A DNA stretch of 64,000 bases from contig CAVTZY010000031.1 in assembly GCA_963739235.1 (NCBI GenBank), forward strand, positions 15,463 to 79,462, given 5' to 3'. Both the position numbers and the translations under genes were made by a program. Every line of letters starts with the position of its first letter. The stretch's first letter is position 1. The DNA is from JAFNAG01 sp963739235. Its GTDB lineage: Bacteria; Acidobacteriota; UBA6911. Positions 24,909 to 34,682 of the stretch are shown in pieces. The notes under the pieces are model-generated. The model was not told the origin of the DNA. It ran no database searches and saw only the letters and a list, made by a program, of their open reading frames with translations.

Positions 24909-26156
24909 TTATGTTGTCTTTGACGATTCACCCAAAACCCGCTGATAGGTCTCGATCTGTCGCCGGACAAGAGATCGTCGGTCTTGTCTACGTGCGGCCG
25001 TCTCCCGCGCCTGCTGAGACAAGCGCTCGGCCAACTCCACATCCTTAAACACGCGTTCAAGTTGAGCGGCACACATGGCAGCATCGCCAGGTGGGAAAAA
25101 GAGGCAGGTTTCCTCGTCGCGTCCAAGATGAGAGGTTCCTCCGGTGAAGGCAGCGACTGTCGGCGTTCCTACTTGCATTGCTTCGGCCATAGCCACACAA
25201 TAACTCTCCACAAAGGTTGGTATCAAAGCGGCTCCTGCCGTCTGCAGTTCTTGCACGATCCGATTCGCGGAGAGAGTTCCCAGCCACTCCACATTCCCTT
25301 CCAGTTTTAGTTCTCGAACTAGCTCATTAATCCAGCGGATGTATCCTTCCTGACGAACGCCGACTCGTTGGTGTGGGCCGGCAATCCTAAGGCGTGCATT
25401 AGGGCAACGTTGTCGAAGCGCAGCTACGGCCCGAACAGCAACGTGCAATCCCTTGAATGGCGACGGATAGGCAGCGGTTGTGAAAACCACCGGTTGGCCT
25501 ATCGATTGCCAAGAGACGGCGCACTCAAACTCTTCCCGCAGCGCACGGTCCGACTTGAATAGGCGGGCGTTTGGATTCACCGCCTGCACCTGACTCATCA
25601 TCCATGGGGACTGGACGCCAATAAAATCATGGCCCAGAATCATTTCTCGTTCCAGTGCCCCCCATCGCTTGAAGTCACGCCGGTCATGATACATGGTGCG
25701 GCGCTTCAATATTTCCTTGATCCCTATGCTGTGCAGACGATCACGCAGAGAAAGTCCGCCATAAAATACGTCAGCAATGGTCATTTTGAGGCCCTGCATT
25801 TCCAGAAGAGCAGGAGTCTGCAATAGGCGGCGAGCCGTCAACAATCCCCAATAACCTTCCGTTCCCCAGACGTGAATCAGGTCTGGGACAAACGCGCTAA
25901 TTGCAGCCAAGATATCCCGAACTACCGATGCGGAAGGCAAACCCTTGCGCTTGACCGGTCGATCTCCAGGCACCAGCCATTGACTCACACCCCGACAGTC
26001 CCGCCGAGTAATTGGTCCAACCGGAGCCTCAGAGACCACGCCTAACTGGAGATCACCAGCATCCACGAGCCCGCGTGCCATAGCGGCTAACCATGTGCCC
26101 GAGCCGCTCGGATCAGCCTCACTCATCTCCAAATTACATAACCAGAGCACTTTCAT
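24909..26156 (-). CDS. Glycosyltransferase, GT4 family
   Basis: A 415-residue GT4 enzyme. The N-terminal domain has LWCNLEMSEADPSGSGTW; the second domain has RLRIAGPHQRVG, EWLGTLSANRIVQELQTAGAA and the classic donor motif FVESYCVAMAEAMQVGTPTVA with the E-x7-E pair. It likely adds a sugar to the lipid-linked O-unit at the cytoplasmic face. It ends about 146 bp before the preceding glycosyltransferase gene and lies 27 bp behind the second asnB-like gene. Confidence 0.88.
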   Translation of the reverse strand: MKVLWLCNLEMSEADPSGSGTWLAAMARGLVDAGDLQLGVVSEAPVGPITRRDCRGVSQWLVPGDRPVKRKGLPSASVVRDILAAISAFVPDLIHVWGTEGYWGLLTARRLLQTPALLEMQGLKMTIADVFYGGLSLRDRLHSIGIKEILKRRTMYHDRRDFKRWGALEREMILGHDFIGVQSPWMMSQVQAVNPNARLFKSDRALREEFECAVSWQSIGQPVVFTTAAYPSPFKGLHVAVRAVAALRQRCPNARLRIAGPHQRVGVRQEGYIRWINELVRELKLEGNVEWLGTLSANRIVQELQTAGAALIPTFVESYCVAMAEAMQVGTPTVAAFTGGTSHLGRDEETCLFFPPGDAAMCAAQLERVFKDVELAERLSQQARETAARRQDRRSLVRRQIETYQRVLGESSKTT

Positions 26157-26183
26157 CGGATGACGGATCTATCTTTCCCTTGA

Positions 26184-28076
26184 TCAGTTAAGTGCATTCG
26201 GCCTCGAAAACTGAACGGGTATTTTGATCTTATTCGTGTCCATCCAGGACAACAACACCAACAACGTCCATAGCAGGTCTGTGACAGCGGGTTCGTCCAA
26301 TCGGCAAAGGCAACGTTCGAGAAAAGCCGGTCGGAAAAGAGCATGCGCGGTGGGACTCTCCAGCATTGTCCGTAGACGTTTGCCTAGAACACTTCGTACC
26401 CAGTATCCCAATGGCAGCTCGAAGCCTGTCTTCGGGCGTGTCAGGAGCCCGGGGGGAAGCAGATCCATCACCGCGTCCTTAAGGACCGCCTTGTGGCGTC
26501 CATTACGAATCTTGAATCCCGGCGGAAGCGCAAGCGCATGTTCCACTAGCACGTGATCGAGCATGATTGGGCGCACTTCCAGACCGTGCCCCATGCTCAT
26601 GGCATCAGCATCGCGCAGTAACGTATCGAGCAGGTAGTGCCGGCATTCCAGCAAACTGACCTGGCTTAGCAGCTCAAAGGATTCCTCCACAAGGGGTCTC
26701 AAGTGCTCCTCCACAAAGCCGGGCCTGAAGTAAGCCTGCAGCGGTATGATCAGCGCGGTCGCAAGTTCGTCGTCAGAAAGACCCCGCCGCAGTTGGGCAT
26801 AACGCCGAAGGACAGACATTGGCCTCAGTGCGGCAGGATGTGTCCAGCGATTGGGCCGCAGGCGATGGATCAGACCTAACAAACCGTCGATCCACGATGG
26901 CATCGAGCGGGAGGCCGATTGCAGGAGAGCGAAGTGAGGATATCCGGCAAAGAGCTCGTCCCCGCCCAGCCCCGAAAGAACCACTTTGACATTGCCGTGC
27001 GCCGCACGACTCACAAAATAGGTATTGGCGCCGTCGTGACTGGGCTGATCGATGGTGTGGATCAGATCGTTAAAGGTGTCCTCCACATCCCGACCGGAGA
27101 TGATCACCTCAGTGTGATCGCAGCCCATGTGGTCGGCTGCCAGTCGCGCCGCGTCGAGCTCGTGTCGGAATTCACCAATGTTTTCGAATCCAACGGAGAA
27201 ACTTTTCACAGGCTCGGTCATTTGGCGTGTCATCAGCGCGGTGATGGCTGTAGAGTCAACGCCTCCGCTCAAGAAACTCCCCACGCGCACATCGGCAACA
27301 AGGTGATATCGGCAGGCTTCCTCTAGACGGTCTCGAACCATGCATACCGCATCCGCATAGGAGAATTTGGCGAGTTCTGGCCGCAAGGCTGTCACGGAGG
27401 CCACGGCATCCCAATAACGGATACTTTCCCGGCGACTGTCTGGCTCCACCACAAGGCAGGTACCAGGTTCAAGATTCCGCACTCCACGGATCATCGTCCC
27501 AGGCTGGCAGACCGATCCTGTCGCTAGGAGATCGAGAATTCCGCGCGGCTCGAGGACGGGATCCACAAGGCCCGATGCCAACAAGGCTTTGAGTTCAGAA
27601 GCGAAGACAAGACCGTGCGGCACTTCCGCCCAAAGCAGAGGTTTGATACCCAAACGGTCCCTCACCAGTACAAGCCGACGCTCCTGCCGATCCCATAAAC
27701 CAAAGGCAAACATACCGCGAAAGCGATGTACGGCATCAATTCCCCATCGAGCCCAGGCGGCTAGGATCACCTCGGTGTCTGTATGTGTGGCAAAAACGGC
27801 ACCCTCATTCTCCAATTGCCGGCGGAGTTCCTGATAATTGTAAATCTCGCCATTCAGGGTTATCCAGAACCGCCCATCTCCGTGCATCATTGGCTGGCGC
27901 CCAGCAGGAGACAAATCAATAATGGACAACCGAGTATGGCCGAAAGCCACCAGACGAGAGGGGTCGGACCAAACTCCATGATCGTCCGGCCCACGCGGTC
28001 TCAGAGCACACACCATACGCTCCACACAAGCCTGATCTATGCCTTGGTCATCCAGTAATCCTGCGATACCACACAC
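26184..28076 (-). CDS. asnB: Asparagine synthase-like glutamine amidotransferase (AsnB family) 2
   Basis: 630 residues starting MCGIAGLL, with Cys-2 nucleophile, RLSIIDLSPAGRQPM, and the ATP loop SFLSGGVDSTAI. LSGLGGDELFAGYPHF is the second nucleotide-site motif. It differs strongly from the copy at 21151-23088, so the two are not a recent duplication. As in many O-antigen and capsule loci, the product could amidate a uronic acid or amino-acid substituent. Plain asparagine synthesis remains possible. Confidence 0.87.
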   Translation of the reverse strand: MCGIAGLLDDQGIDQACVERMVCALRPRGPDDHGVWSDPSRLVAFGHTRLSIIDLSPAGRQPMMHGDGRFWITLNGEIYNYQELRRQLENEGAVFATHTDTEVILAAWARWGIDAVHRFRGMFAFGLWDRQERRLVLVRDRLGIKPLLWAEVPHGLVFASELKALLASGLVDPVLEPRGILDLLATGSVCQPGTMIRGVRNLEPGTCLVVEPDSRRESIRYWDAVASVTALRPELAKFSYADAVCMVRDRLEEACRYHLVADVRVGSFLSGGVDSTAITALMTRQMTEPVKSFSVGFENIGEFRHELDAARLAADHMGCDHTEVIISGRDVEDTFNDLIHTIDQPSHDGANTYFVSRAAHGNVKVVLSGLGGDELFAGYPHFALLQSASRSMPSWIDGLLGLIHRLRPNRWTHPAALRPMSVLRRYAQLRRGLSDDELATALIIPLQAYFRPGFVEEHLRPLVEESFELLSQVSLLECRHYLLDTLLRDADAMSMGHGLEVRPIMLDHVLVEHALALPPGFKIRNGRHKAVLKDAVMDLLPPGLLTRPKTGFELPLGYWVRSVLGKRLRTMLESPTAHALFRPAFLERCLCRLDEPAVTDLLWTLLVLLSWMDTNKIKIPVQFSRPNALN

Positions 28077-28157
28077 AGAAGCGACCCGTTCTCGATAATC
28101 CTAAGCTACCATTCCGAGGTCACACACCACCGGCACAAGAGCTCACGCGTCCAAGGA

Positions 28158-29063
28158 TCAGGGCGTTGTTTCAGATTCCGGCTCTATGGGTAAAGCCACT
28201 ATGTCACCAATGAACGGAGATTTCATGGGTAACGCCATCGTTTCAATGTCAAAGATCTTGTATCCGATATCCTGTAGTAAGGAGTGAATATCCTTACTAT
28301 TATGCTCTGTGCTTGAAAGAAGGTCGTCTCGAATTTCACAAATGACTGCCGGTTTGTATTGTTTCAGCGTATCCATAGCGCCACTCAACACAAGATATTC
28401 TGATCCTTCAACATCGATCTTGATGATGCCCGGCTTGAGTTTGTATCTAGCAACCAGGGAGTCCAAAGATGTTCCTTCGACCGCTTGAGTCTGACTCGAT
28501 TTTGCCCTCATGGCAGGATGAGCGATGCTCTCAATGCAGGAGTACTCAGGCATACCCGCTATCATGTTCAAAGTTGCACTTCCGTTTTCCTTTGCGGCGA
28601 CGCCTTCAAACACCGTCACTTTATCCGAGCAACCGTTCCTCGCAATATTCTTATGCAGAAGATGCAGAGCATGAGGATTCGGCTCTAACGCCAACACTTT
28701 GTTTTCTTTGGAAAGGATGCTCGACAACAGTACAGTGAAAAGCCCGATGTTGGCACCTACATCAATCGCGTCCTTCTTGGGATTCGCGTAGGTTTTGATG
28801 ATTTCTCTCTTTTTTGGTTCATATTCCTTAGTCGTAAGAATTCGGCTTAGTATATGCGATCGGGCATCAATCTCGAAATTTCCTCCAAATATTGGAAACC
28901 GTACCACAAGATTTCCTTCGATCACAGATTCGAACAGAAACGTATAACACTCTTCCCGTGGGATCATGCCTCTATAGCGGCTGAACATTCTCTTTATGAA
29001 GACCGCAGGAAAGACCAAGCCGTATAAAAACGCATTTTTCTTGATACGATTTTTGAGTGTCAT
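28158..29063 (-). CDS. FkbM-family methyltransferase 2
   Basis: A 301-residue methyltransferase with AIDVGANIGLFTVLL (motif I), VLALEPNPHALHLL and GIIKIDVEGSEYLVL, the FkbM signature. It is richer in A+T than the genes on either side of the 28-30 kb stretch, like the next gene, and the two were probably acquired together. It is expected to O-methylate a sugar of the polysaccharide. The N-terminal ~40 residues include a basic, hydrophobic segment that may associate with the membrane. Confidence 0.86.
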   Translation of the reverse strand: MTLKNRIKKNAFLYGLVFPAVFIKRMFSRYRGMIPREECYTFLFESVIEGNLVVRFPIFGGNFEIDARSHILSRILTTKEYEPKKREIIKTYANPKKDAIDVGANIGLFTVLLSSILSKENKVLALEPNPHALHLLHKNIARNGCSDKVTVFEGVAAKENGSATLNMIAGMPEYSCIESIAHPAMRAKSSQTQAVEGTSLDSLVARYKLKPGIIKIDVEGSEYLVLSGAMDTLKQYKPAVICEIRDDLLSSTEHNSKDIHSLLQDIGYKIFDIETMALPMKSPFIGDIVALPIEPESETTP

Positions 29064-29179
29064 GAGGGATTAGTATTTTGAATTGTTAATTCGCCGATAA
29101 AGCAGCTCAATCGTGCTTAATCATCTTACCTGAGAGTACTGCTTGGCTTCGACGTCTTCGTTTGTCAGGAGCAGTCGAT

Positions 29180-29881
29180 TTATTTTGCTAGTACCATAAG
29201 GGAGTAACCACCCAATAGTTTGACGGTAAAGTTGGGAAATAAGGGGTGAAGGATCAATCGGGGAATATTCGCAATTCGGGTTTTCCAGCCTTTATTGGGT
29301 GACCCTGTACTCTGATCGGTATAGAAGAAATCAATGATCTCATGCCCGGTATCCTTCAACGTTGCCAAAGCAGTCTCCTTGGTAAAGTAGTGCAAATGAC
29401 CCACCTTTTCTCTAGCATCGACCAGTTTATTTCTTAGAATTGAACTAACATGTACGTCGAGCGGAATATGGTATATTTTGTACTCAGCTCTTGACTTACA
29501 TTTTTCTAAAAATCCCAGGTAATCGGGAATGTGTTCAAATACATCGATCATCAAAAGCAGATCATAATCAGATCTATCGCTAAATAGAAAATCCTCACAG
29601 TAAAAATGAAGATTTGTACTGCCTTTCCGTTTTGCTATTTCAATCGCATCAATAGCTATATCGAACCCATCAATCTGCGAGATAGATTTTCCGGTGATAT
29701 CATTTAGGCAGTATAAAATTTCACCAACGCCACAACCGACTTCAACTATTCTACCCGGGGTCAATCCATTCCTCATGATCATTCTGTGGATTTGACCAGC
29801 CTTCCAAGGTGAATCTTCGGAATGCCATGTAGAGGTCTTTTGCAAATAATCTGAGCCTTTGCCGGAGTATAAATCTTTCAT
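29180..29881 (-). CDS. Class I SAM-dependent methyltransferase
   Basis: The start at 29881 (MKDLYSGKGSDYLQ) is chosen because GGAAAGAG precedes it closely; an upstream ATG at 29923 is in frame but has no homology. The 233 residues include IVEVGCGVGEILYCL (motif I), GFDIAIDAIEIA (motif II) and DLLLMIDVFEHIPD (motif IV/post I). The C-terminal half resembles ubiquinone-type methyltransferases of polysaccharide clusters. The target is unknown. A+T content is high. Confidence 0.82.
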   Translation of the reverse strand: MKDLYSGKGSDYLQKTSTWHSEDSPWKAGQIHRMIMRNGLTPGRIVEVGCGVGEILYCLNDITGKSISQIDGFDIAIDAIEIAKRKGSTNLHFYCEDFLFSDRSDYDLLLMIDVFEHIPDYLGFLEKCKSRAEYKIYHIPLDVHVSSILRNKLVDAREKVGHLHYFTKETALATLKDTGHEIIDFFYTDQSTGSPNKGWKTRIANIPRLILHPLFPNFTVKLLGGYSLMVLAK

Positions 29882-29940
29882 TGAACTCTTTCCGTCTCTT
29901 ACTCGATGATCCTGAAGATTCAAGAATTAATGCGAACAAC

Positions 29941-31119
29941 TCAGCTTTCCATTTTGGAAGACACGATGGCACCGTAAAACACCGAATCCAGCACATTCAT
30001 CAACACCTTACCTTCTCTGTCCCAATTGTGTTTCTCTCTAGCTTTTGTGAAGGCTACCTCCAAATCCCTTTTGGACAAATGCAAGGCAAGTTCCATCGCG
30101 CGCGCTATGGCATGCTGCGAACAATCATCCGCAACAACTCCGATCCCGCTTTCACGAACAAGGCGACTAATATAGGGATAGGGGGGCACGACTACTGGCA
30201 CACCTTGAGAAATATAAAACCCAATTCTGCTAGAAGTACAGTGGTATGACCCTCGAAATTCTGCTGAATAGAGGATGATGCCCACGTCCCCCTCGGCGAC
30301 AACCGCTTGCATCTGCTCGGGAGGAAACCAACCTGCACAATAAACCCTGTCTGACAGCCGAAATCTGTCTACCACAGGCTGTGCGTAGCACGACCAGAAA
30401 TTTTCTTCTGTATCCCTGCCAACAAATATAAAACAAGTATCTGGTGCATCTATCATGGAAAATGCTTCTATCGATTCTGGTATGCACCTGCGGCTCTGTA
30501 ACGCACCAGTGTAGAGCATGATTTTTCGAAAACGGGCCGGAAGTTGCAGTTTCTCTCTCAGGAGGTTCCCTTTGGAAACGCATTTAGCGGATATAATATC
30601 GTGGACTACCCATATTCTGTCAGGCCGACATCCGCGTTCCCTAATATAGATGTCACGCCTTTCCTCCGATGCGCATACTACAGCTTCGACGCGTCTAAGT
30701 AAGAAGCGTTCCACGTGAACAAGTAGCCGTGTCGCCCAGTGTGCCGCTGAATCGTCTTCCTCACCAAAGAGCTCGTAGGTGTAGTAGACCAATGGCTTAC
30801 GTTTGATCCTCGCAGCACACCAGGCGGACAAGCATACGAGGGGTTGGCTAGCCATGAAAACATCGGCTCGTGAGATGAGGCAGACATAGAAGAATTTGAG
30901 CGCCGACTCGAAAATCCAGAGCCGGGAGATTCTTAACGAAATGTTTCTGAGGATAAATCCTTCAGGCAACCAGTTAGTTGGACGCGTTCCATTCCCTCCG
31001 TCCACCAAGCGCCCCGCCCAACCCGTGCGCGCCAAAGATTGAATCACCTGCAGTGCGATTGGATTGCCTGTGAATTCGTGCTGATAACACCAGCAGATTC
31101 TTCGACTGCCCATTTTCAT
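29941..31119 (-). CDS. Glycosyltransferase, GT4 family
   Basis: A 392-residue GT-B enzyme. The N-terminal domain begins RICWCYQHEFTGNPIALQV. The second domain has KIMLYTGALQSRRCIPESIEA, FIFVGRDTEENFW and YCAGWFPPEQMQAVVAEGDVGIILY. The donor region SSRIGFYISQGVPVVVPP is present, though the first Glu of E-x7-E is not obvious. It lies only 8 bp downstream of the next glycosyltransferase, in the same direction, so both are in one operon. Confidence 0.84.
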   Translation of the reverse strand: MKMGSRRICWCYQHEFTGNPIALQVIQSLARTGWAGRLVDGGNGTRPTNWLPEGFILRNISLRISRLWIFESALKFFYVCLISRADVFMASQPLVCLSAWCAARIKRKPLVYYTYELFGEEDDSAAHWATRLLVHVERFLLRRVEAVVCASEERRDIYIRERGCRPDRIWVVHDIISAKCVSKGNLLREKLQLPARFRKIMLYTGALQSRRCIPESIEAFSMIDAPDTCFIFVGRDTEENFWSCYAQPVVDRFRLSDRVYCAGWFPPEQMQAVVAEGDVGIILYSAEFRGSYHCTSSRIGFYISQGVPVVVPPYPYISRLVRESGIGVVADDCSQHAIARAMELALHLSKRDLEVAFTKAREKHNWDREGKVLMNVLDSVFYGAIVSSKMES

Positions 31120-31127
31120 GCTTAGCC

Positions 31128-32405
31128 CTACGTGGATTTGGGATCTATCATATGAGCGTAGTCATGCGCTTCAAGATTGCCAAATGCTTTGTAGTTTCCT
31201 GACAGCACTTGCCCGATAATGGAATGAAAACTGTCAGTTAGACTTCCGATACTGAAACGTGCTCGTGCCTGTTCGTACGCCAATGCTCCAAGACGCCTCC
31301 GGTTCTCTGTATGAGAGGCTAGCTCGATGATTGCATTCTGAACGGCTTGGGGATCGCGTTCACGGACGATAATCCCGCCTTCCCGCACCTGCCAGGGAAC
31401 GCTGCCCGTATTGGATCCAATCACCGGTAAACCCACAGCCATGGCTTGCGCTACAGCCAGAGAAAATGTTTCAATCCAAAAATGCGTACCGTGCGGAATA
31501 TGAATTAGACAGTCCATTGCTTGCATATAGTTAGCTACTTCGTTGGGTTGAACTAGTCCTGTCATGATCACTCGGTCAGAAATCCCCCGCGCCGTCACTA
31601 CCTCTTGCACCTTGACTCGCAACGTGCCCTCACCGACCAGGAGAAGCTTCCAGTCAATATTCGGAACAGGGAGTGCCGATAGCAAGTCGAGAATTCCCTT
31701 CTCCTCTGTCAATCTGATGACGCAGCCGAGCACAAATGTTTGATCATGCACCCCCAACTCTTCCCGATACTTGCGTCGGATCTCATCATCTGGATGAAAA
31801 ACGCAGTCATCGACACCAACCTGGGTTTGCAAGAATATCGGCTTTTTAAAATCCATATCACGAAGGGCTTCCAAACAGCCGGGGTAATGACAGATGCCGG
31901 CCTCCACGCCGTGTCGGATGTGAGCCCATCGAAGTTTGTGGTAGAACCTCCACCTCGTGCGATCAGACTTCAGGGCATTCATGGTAAAAAATAAGATCTT
32001 TGCCTTACGACACCAAATATCTCGACACAATATTGTATGACTTAGCTGGCGCGCCATTTCGCCCTGGATCACATAAATCAGGTCCGGTCTGAGTCGCTTC
32101 AATACAGGGCCGAGGGATGGGAACACCCAGTCTCCCAAGAAAGCTTTTGTTCGCAGGGGTAGTACATGGAACCTGCCGTCGTGCGTTTCCTCTGGTTGCC
32201 ATTGTAATTTCGTATTCCACTCGTTTTGCTCCCAGTAATTCGGAACAAGAAGAGTAACGTCCATAGGATAGCGCTCGCTTAGCATGCGCCAACGAGCGTG
32301 TGCATGTTCGCGTACCAAGGCTGCACAGATGACGACAAGCCTAATCGGCTGCCGGTTGTTACATTCGCCTGCCATTCGTTGCGTCTTCTGATCCATTTCA
32401 TTCAA
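31128..32405 (-). CDS. Glycosyltransferase, GT4 family
   Basis: A 425-residue GT4 enzyme with TFVLGCVIRLTEEKGILDLLSAL opening the nucleotide domain, LLLVGEGTLRVKVQ, MTGLVQPNEVANYMQAMDCLIHIP and the donor motif ETFSLAVAQAMAVGLPVIGS carrying E-x7-E. It probably adds one residue of the O-unit. It is followed after 8 bp by another glycosyltransferase and preceded by the beta-propeller gene after 6 bp, so translation is tightly linked. Confidence 0.88.
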   Translation of the reverse strand: MNEMDQKTQRMAGECNNRQPIRLVVICAALVREHAHARWRMLSERYPMDVTLLVPNYWEQNEWNTKLQWQPEETHDGRFHVLPLRTKAFLGDWVFPSLGPVLKRLRPDLIYVIQGEMARQLSHTILCRDIWCRKAKILFFTMNALKSDRTRWRFYHKLRWAHIRHGVEAGICHYPGCLEALRDMDFKKPIFLQTQVGVDDCVFHPDDEIRRKYREELGVHDQTFVLGCVIRLTEEKGILDLLSALPVPNIDWKLLLVGEGTLRVKVQEVVTARGISDRVIMTGLVQPNEVANYMQAMDCLIHIPHGTHFWIETFSLAVAQAMAVGLPVIGSNTGSVPWQVREGGIIVRERDPQAVQNAIIELASHTENRRRLGALAYEQARARFSIGSLTDSFHSIIGQVLSGNYKAFGNLEAHDYAHMIDPKST

Positions 32406-32411
32406 CCTCTG

Positions 32412-33710
32412 TTATCTCCCCATCCGGTCCCATGCGACCTCCAGCACCAACATCTGATGCCGGCCGGTATGCGCCGTGTCGATGATAATCCGGCGTTCGT
32501 CGCGGCTGAAACGCGGGTGCAGGTCGCAGCGATAGCTGCCACCGTTGAAGGGCGAGAAGAAACGCCCTAAAGAGTGCACACGATCCCTGATAATGTCGTA
32601 GAGTAATAAATGCCGATAGCCCCCTTCATCGGCATATGTGTCGGTGAGCATATAACGCCCGTCCCGTGTCCAGCTAGGGTGCCCATCCCTGCGCAACCAA
32701 CCCTTTGACAAAAGTCTCTCCACCTTATCCCGGTCACGAACAAGGGCATACCCGCTTTCCTCCCTTCGCCGGTCCACGAAATCGCGTGGGACGATCCGTT
32801 TCATGCCCCGGATGGTTCGCACCACCATGGCTTTCAGCGGACTCGTACTGCCCACCATAGAGGCATAGGCATCGGCCAGAGGCTTGGATTTTACTACGTA
32901 ATTAACGAACGTGCTGTCGTCACGCCACCCCATGTGTGTAAACGAGTATTCAGTGTGCCCAGGCAGACAGAACAGATGGGTGCCGTCGGGATCGGCTGTA
33001 AAGACGCGCGTAGCAAAAGAGTTGTGATTCCCAAACCGATGGAGGAAGTAGAACCGTGTGCCAGACGGATTCCAAATCAGATGTTCCAGCCAGTGCGAAA
33101 CACCTGTCATCGCAGAAGTTGGATCAAAACTTGCGATGTCAGCCGTGCGCAATAGCAGACGTGCTTTACCTTCATGCAAATCGATGTCGAGGATACCGTC
33201 TTCCGGGTGGACAGGCATGTTCCACCTGTCATCCCGAACGCCCTCGTAATGGTAAGCACGGCAGAAGTAGTGCCGCTCGAATCGCACACCAAGTGCGCAC
33301 CGGCCGGACGGGTGAACGGCATAGACCGCATGCGGCAACGTCCGCCGGAATCCCGAAGCGAGGTCGGCCACGCGAGCAACAAACTGATTTCCTTCCTGGT
33401 CATTGTAGATCACACGCGACTGGAAGTCCGGCCCCAGCCATTGCAGCATGGCGCCTTGCTGCCAGTTAAACGCCTGCGTTACTCCCAACGTATGCCAGGA
33501 ACCGTCCTCCATGTCAAAGTAGCCGACCTCGACCTGGTCCGATGGCTCGATGTTGCGACCGTCGAAACTCGCGCGATGTGCCAAGAGATGGCGACCGTCA
33601 GCACTGAGGGGCGACTGGTAGTAGTAGCCGAAGAAATGGCTATGCTCCGGCGGAGTGGCAAAGACCACACGCGCCCATCTTGCTAGAAAAAATGAATTGT
33701 ACGGTTCCAT
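32412..33710 (-). CDS. Predicted beta-propeller protein of unknown function
   Basis: 432 residues rich in WD40/TolB-like blades: repeated segments of the form (S/D)xDGRxLL, (P)SGTRFYFLH, DPDGTHLFCL, TRDGRYMLTDTY and SRDERRIIIDT, spaced about 45-70 residues apart. There is no signal peptide, so it is predicted cytoplasmic. Similar propellers occur singly in polysaccharide loci, where their task is not established; a pyrolyase/lyase-like or scaffold function is only a guess. It is squeezed between a glycosyltransferase (6 bp) and a methyltransferase (3 bp). Confidence 0.7.
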   Translation of the reverse strand: MEPYNSFFLARWARVVFATPPEHSHFFGYYYQSPLSADGRHLLAHRASFDGRNIEPSDQVEVGYFDMEDGSWHTLGVTQAFNWQQGAMLQWLGPDFQSRVIYNDQEGNQFVARVADLASGFRRTLPHAVYAVHPSGRCALGVRFERHYFCRAYHYEGVRDDRWNMPVHPEDGILDIDLHEGKARLLLRTADIASFDPTSAMTGVSHWLEHLIWNPSGTRFYFLHRFGNHNSFATRVFTADPDGTHLFCLPGHTEYSFTHMGWRDDSTFVNYVVKSKPLADAYASMVGSTSPLKAMVVRTIRGMKRIVPRDFVDRRREESGYALVRDRDKVERLLSKGWLRRDGHPSWTRDGRYMLTDTYADEGGYRHLLLYDIIRDRVHSLGRFFSPFNGGSYRCDLHPRFSRDERRIIIDTAHTGRHQMLVLEVAWDRMGR

Positions 33711-33713
33711 GGG

Positions 33714-34391
33714 CTAGGATCGATAGGAGAGCCGACAGCAGTAAAGGTTGGGGAGCAGCACCAACCGAGCAGACTCGTGGGGTTGAACCAGTTCTGTCAC
33801 CGCTCGCCGGATGGCGTCATGGTTCCAGTCGTGCATTATCAGGATGCCATCCCTGCAAAGTTTTGGCAGGTACAGCAGTAGATCCTTCTTGACGCCTTCA
33901 TACGAATGGTCGCCGTCCACAAAAAGCAGGGCCAGCCCGACCGGAATCCGGTCAACTACCTCGTGCGAGTAACCGCGCACGGCTTGGATAAAGTCAGCCA
34001 CCGGCAAAGTGTGCCGTTGCCATAGTGAGAACACATCCATGCAGGCTTCCGATACGGCGTCGTTCATCCAAGTGTCTATGCACCAAACCCTACCTCCGCG
34101 GCAGCGGATGCCGGCGGCAAGGCAGCAGGAACTGGCGCCTTGGTAGCTGCCGATCTCAGCTGCGGCGGCGCCAGGGGGCAACTGCCTCGCAAAATGGAAA
34201 AGTACCTGCTTTTCGTTGGGGGTCATGGAAGTGCTGATGGAATCGACCCAGCGCGGGTATGAGCTTCCGAGGCGCCGTTCGCCCCCCCAGCGGAATGCGG
34301 TCCAAGCCTCACGGCTACGCCGAAGTACTTTTTCAGCATTGAGGTTAGCCAATCGTTGCAGGAACGATGGATGTTGATAAATCTCATTCAT
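33714..34391 (-). CDS. Class I methyltransferase (Methyltransf_24/CmcI-like)
   Basis: 225 residues with AAAEIGSYQGASSCCLA as motif I, VWCIDTW as motif II, ALLFVDGDHSYEGVKKDL and GILIMHDWNHD. The DGDHSYEGV and HDW pattern marks the Methyltransf_24 family, often found in sugar or cephalosporin-type modification clusters and typically metal dependent. It begins the run of tightly packed genes downstream of the flippase. Acceptor unknown. Confidence 0.83.
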   Translation of the reverse strand: MNEIYQHPSFLQRLANLNAEKVLRRSREAWTAFRWGGERRLGSSYPRWVDSISTSMTPNEKQVLFHFARQLPPGAAAAEIGSYQGASSCCLAAGIRCRGGRVWCIDTWMNDAVSEACMDVFSLWQRHTLPVADFIQAVRGYSHEVVDRIPVGLALLFVDGDHSYEGVKKDLLLYLPKLCRDGILIMHDWNHDAIRRAVTELVQPHESARLVLLPNLYCCRLSYRS

Positions 34392-34682
34392 AAATTCTTT
34401 GCCTTACAAGCAGGAGGCAGTCCATCATCCTCGCTCTCAGCACGTAGGCACTACTGCCGACACGCAGAGAGCAAGAACTGGCGTGTCCGATCGCAACACT
34501 GTGTACGTTAGGGCATTTGAGTCGAGAACACCGAGATCGAGCCCCTTCCGCCCTGTGGTTCCATGGAGACATGATGCTTGATCATTGAGTGTCGCTTGCC
34601 AGTGATTCAGTGGAACGCAGTTTAGAATTGATCGCGCAGGCAACGCGACTCACTTGAATGCACACCGTGCTCGGACAGTCGG

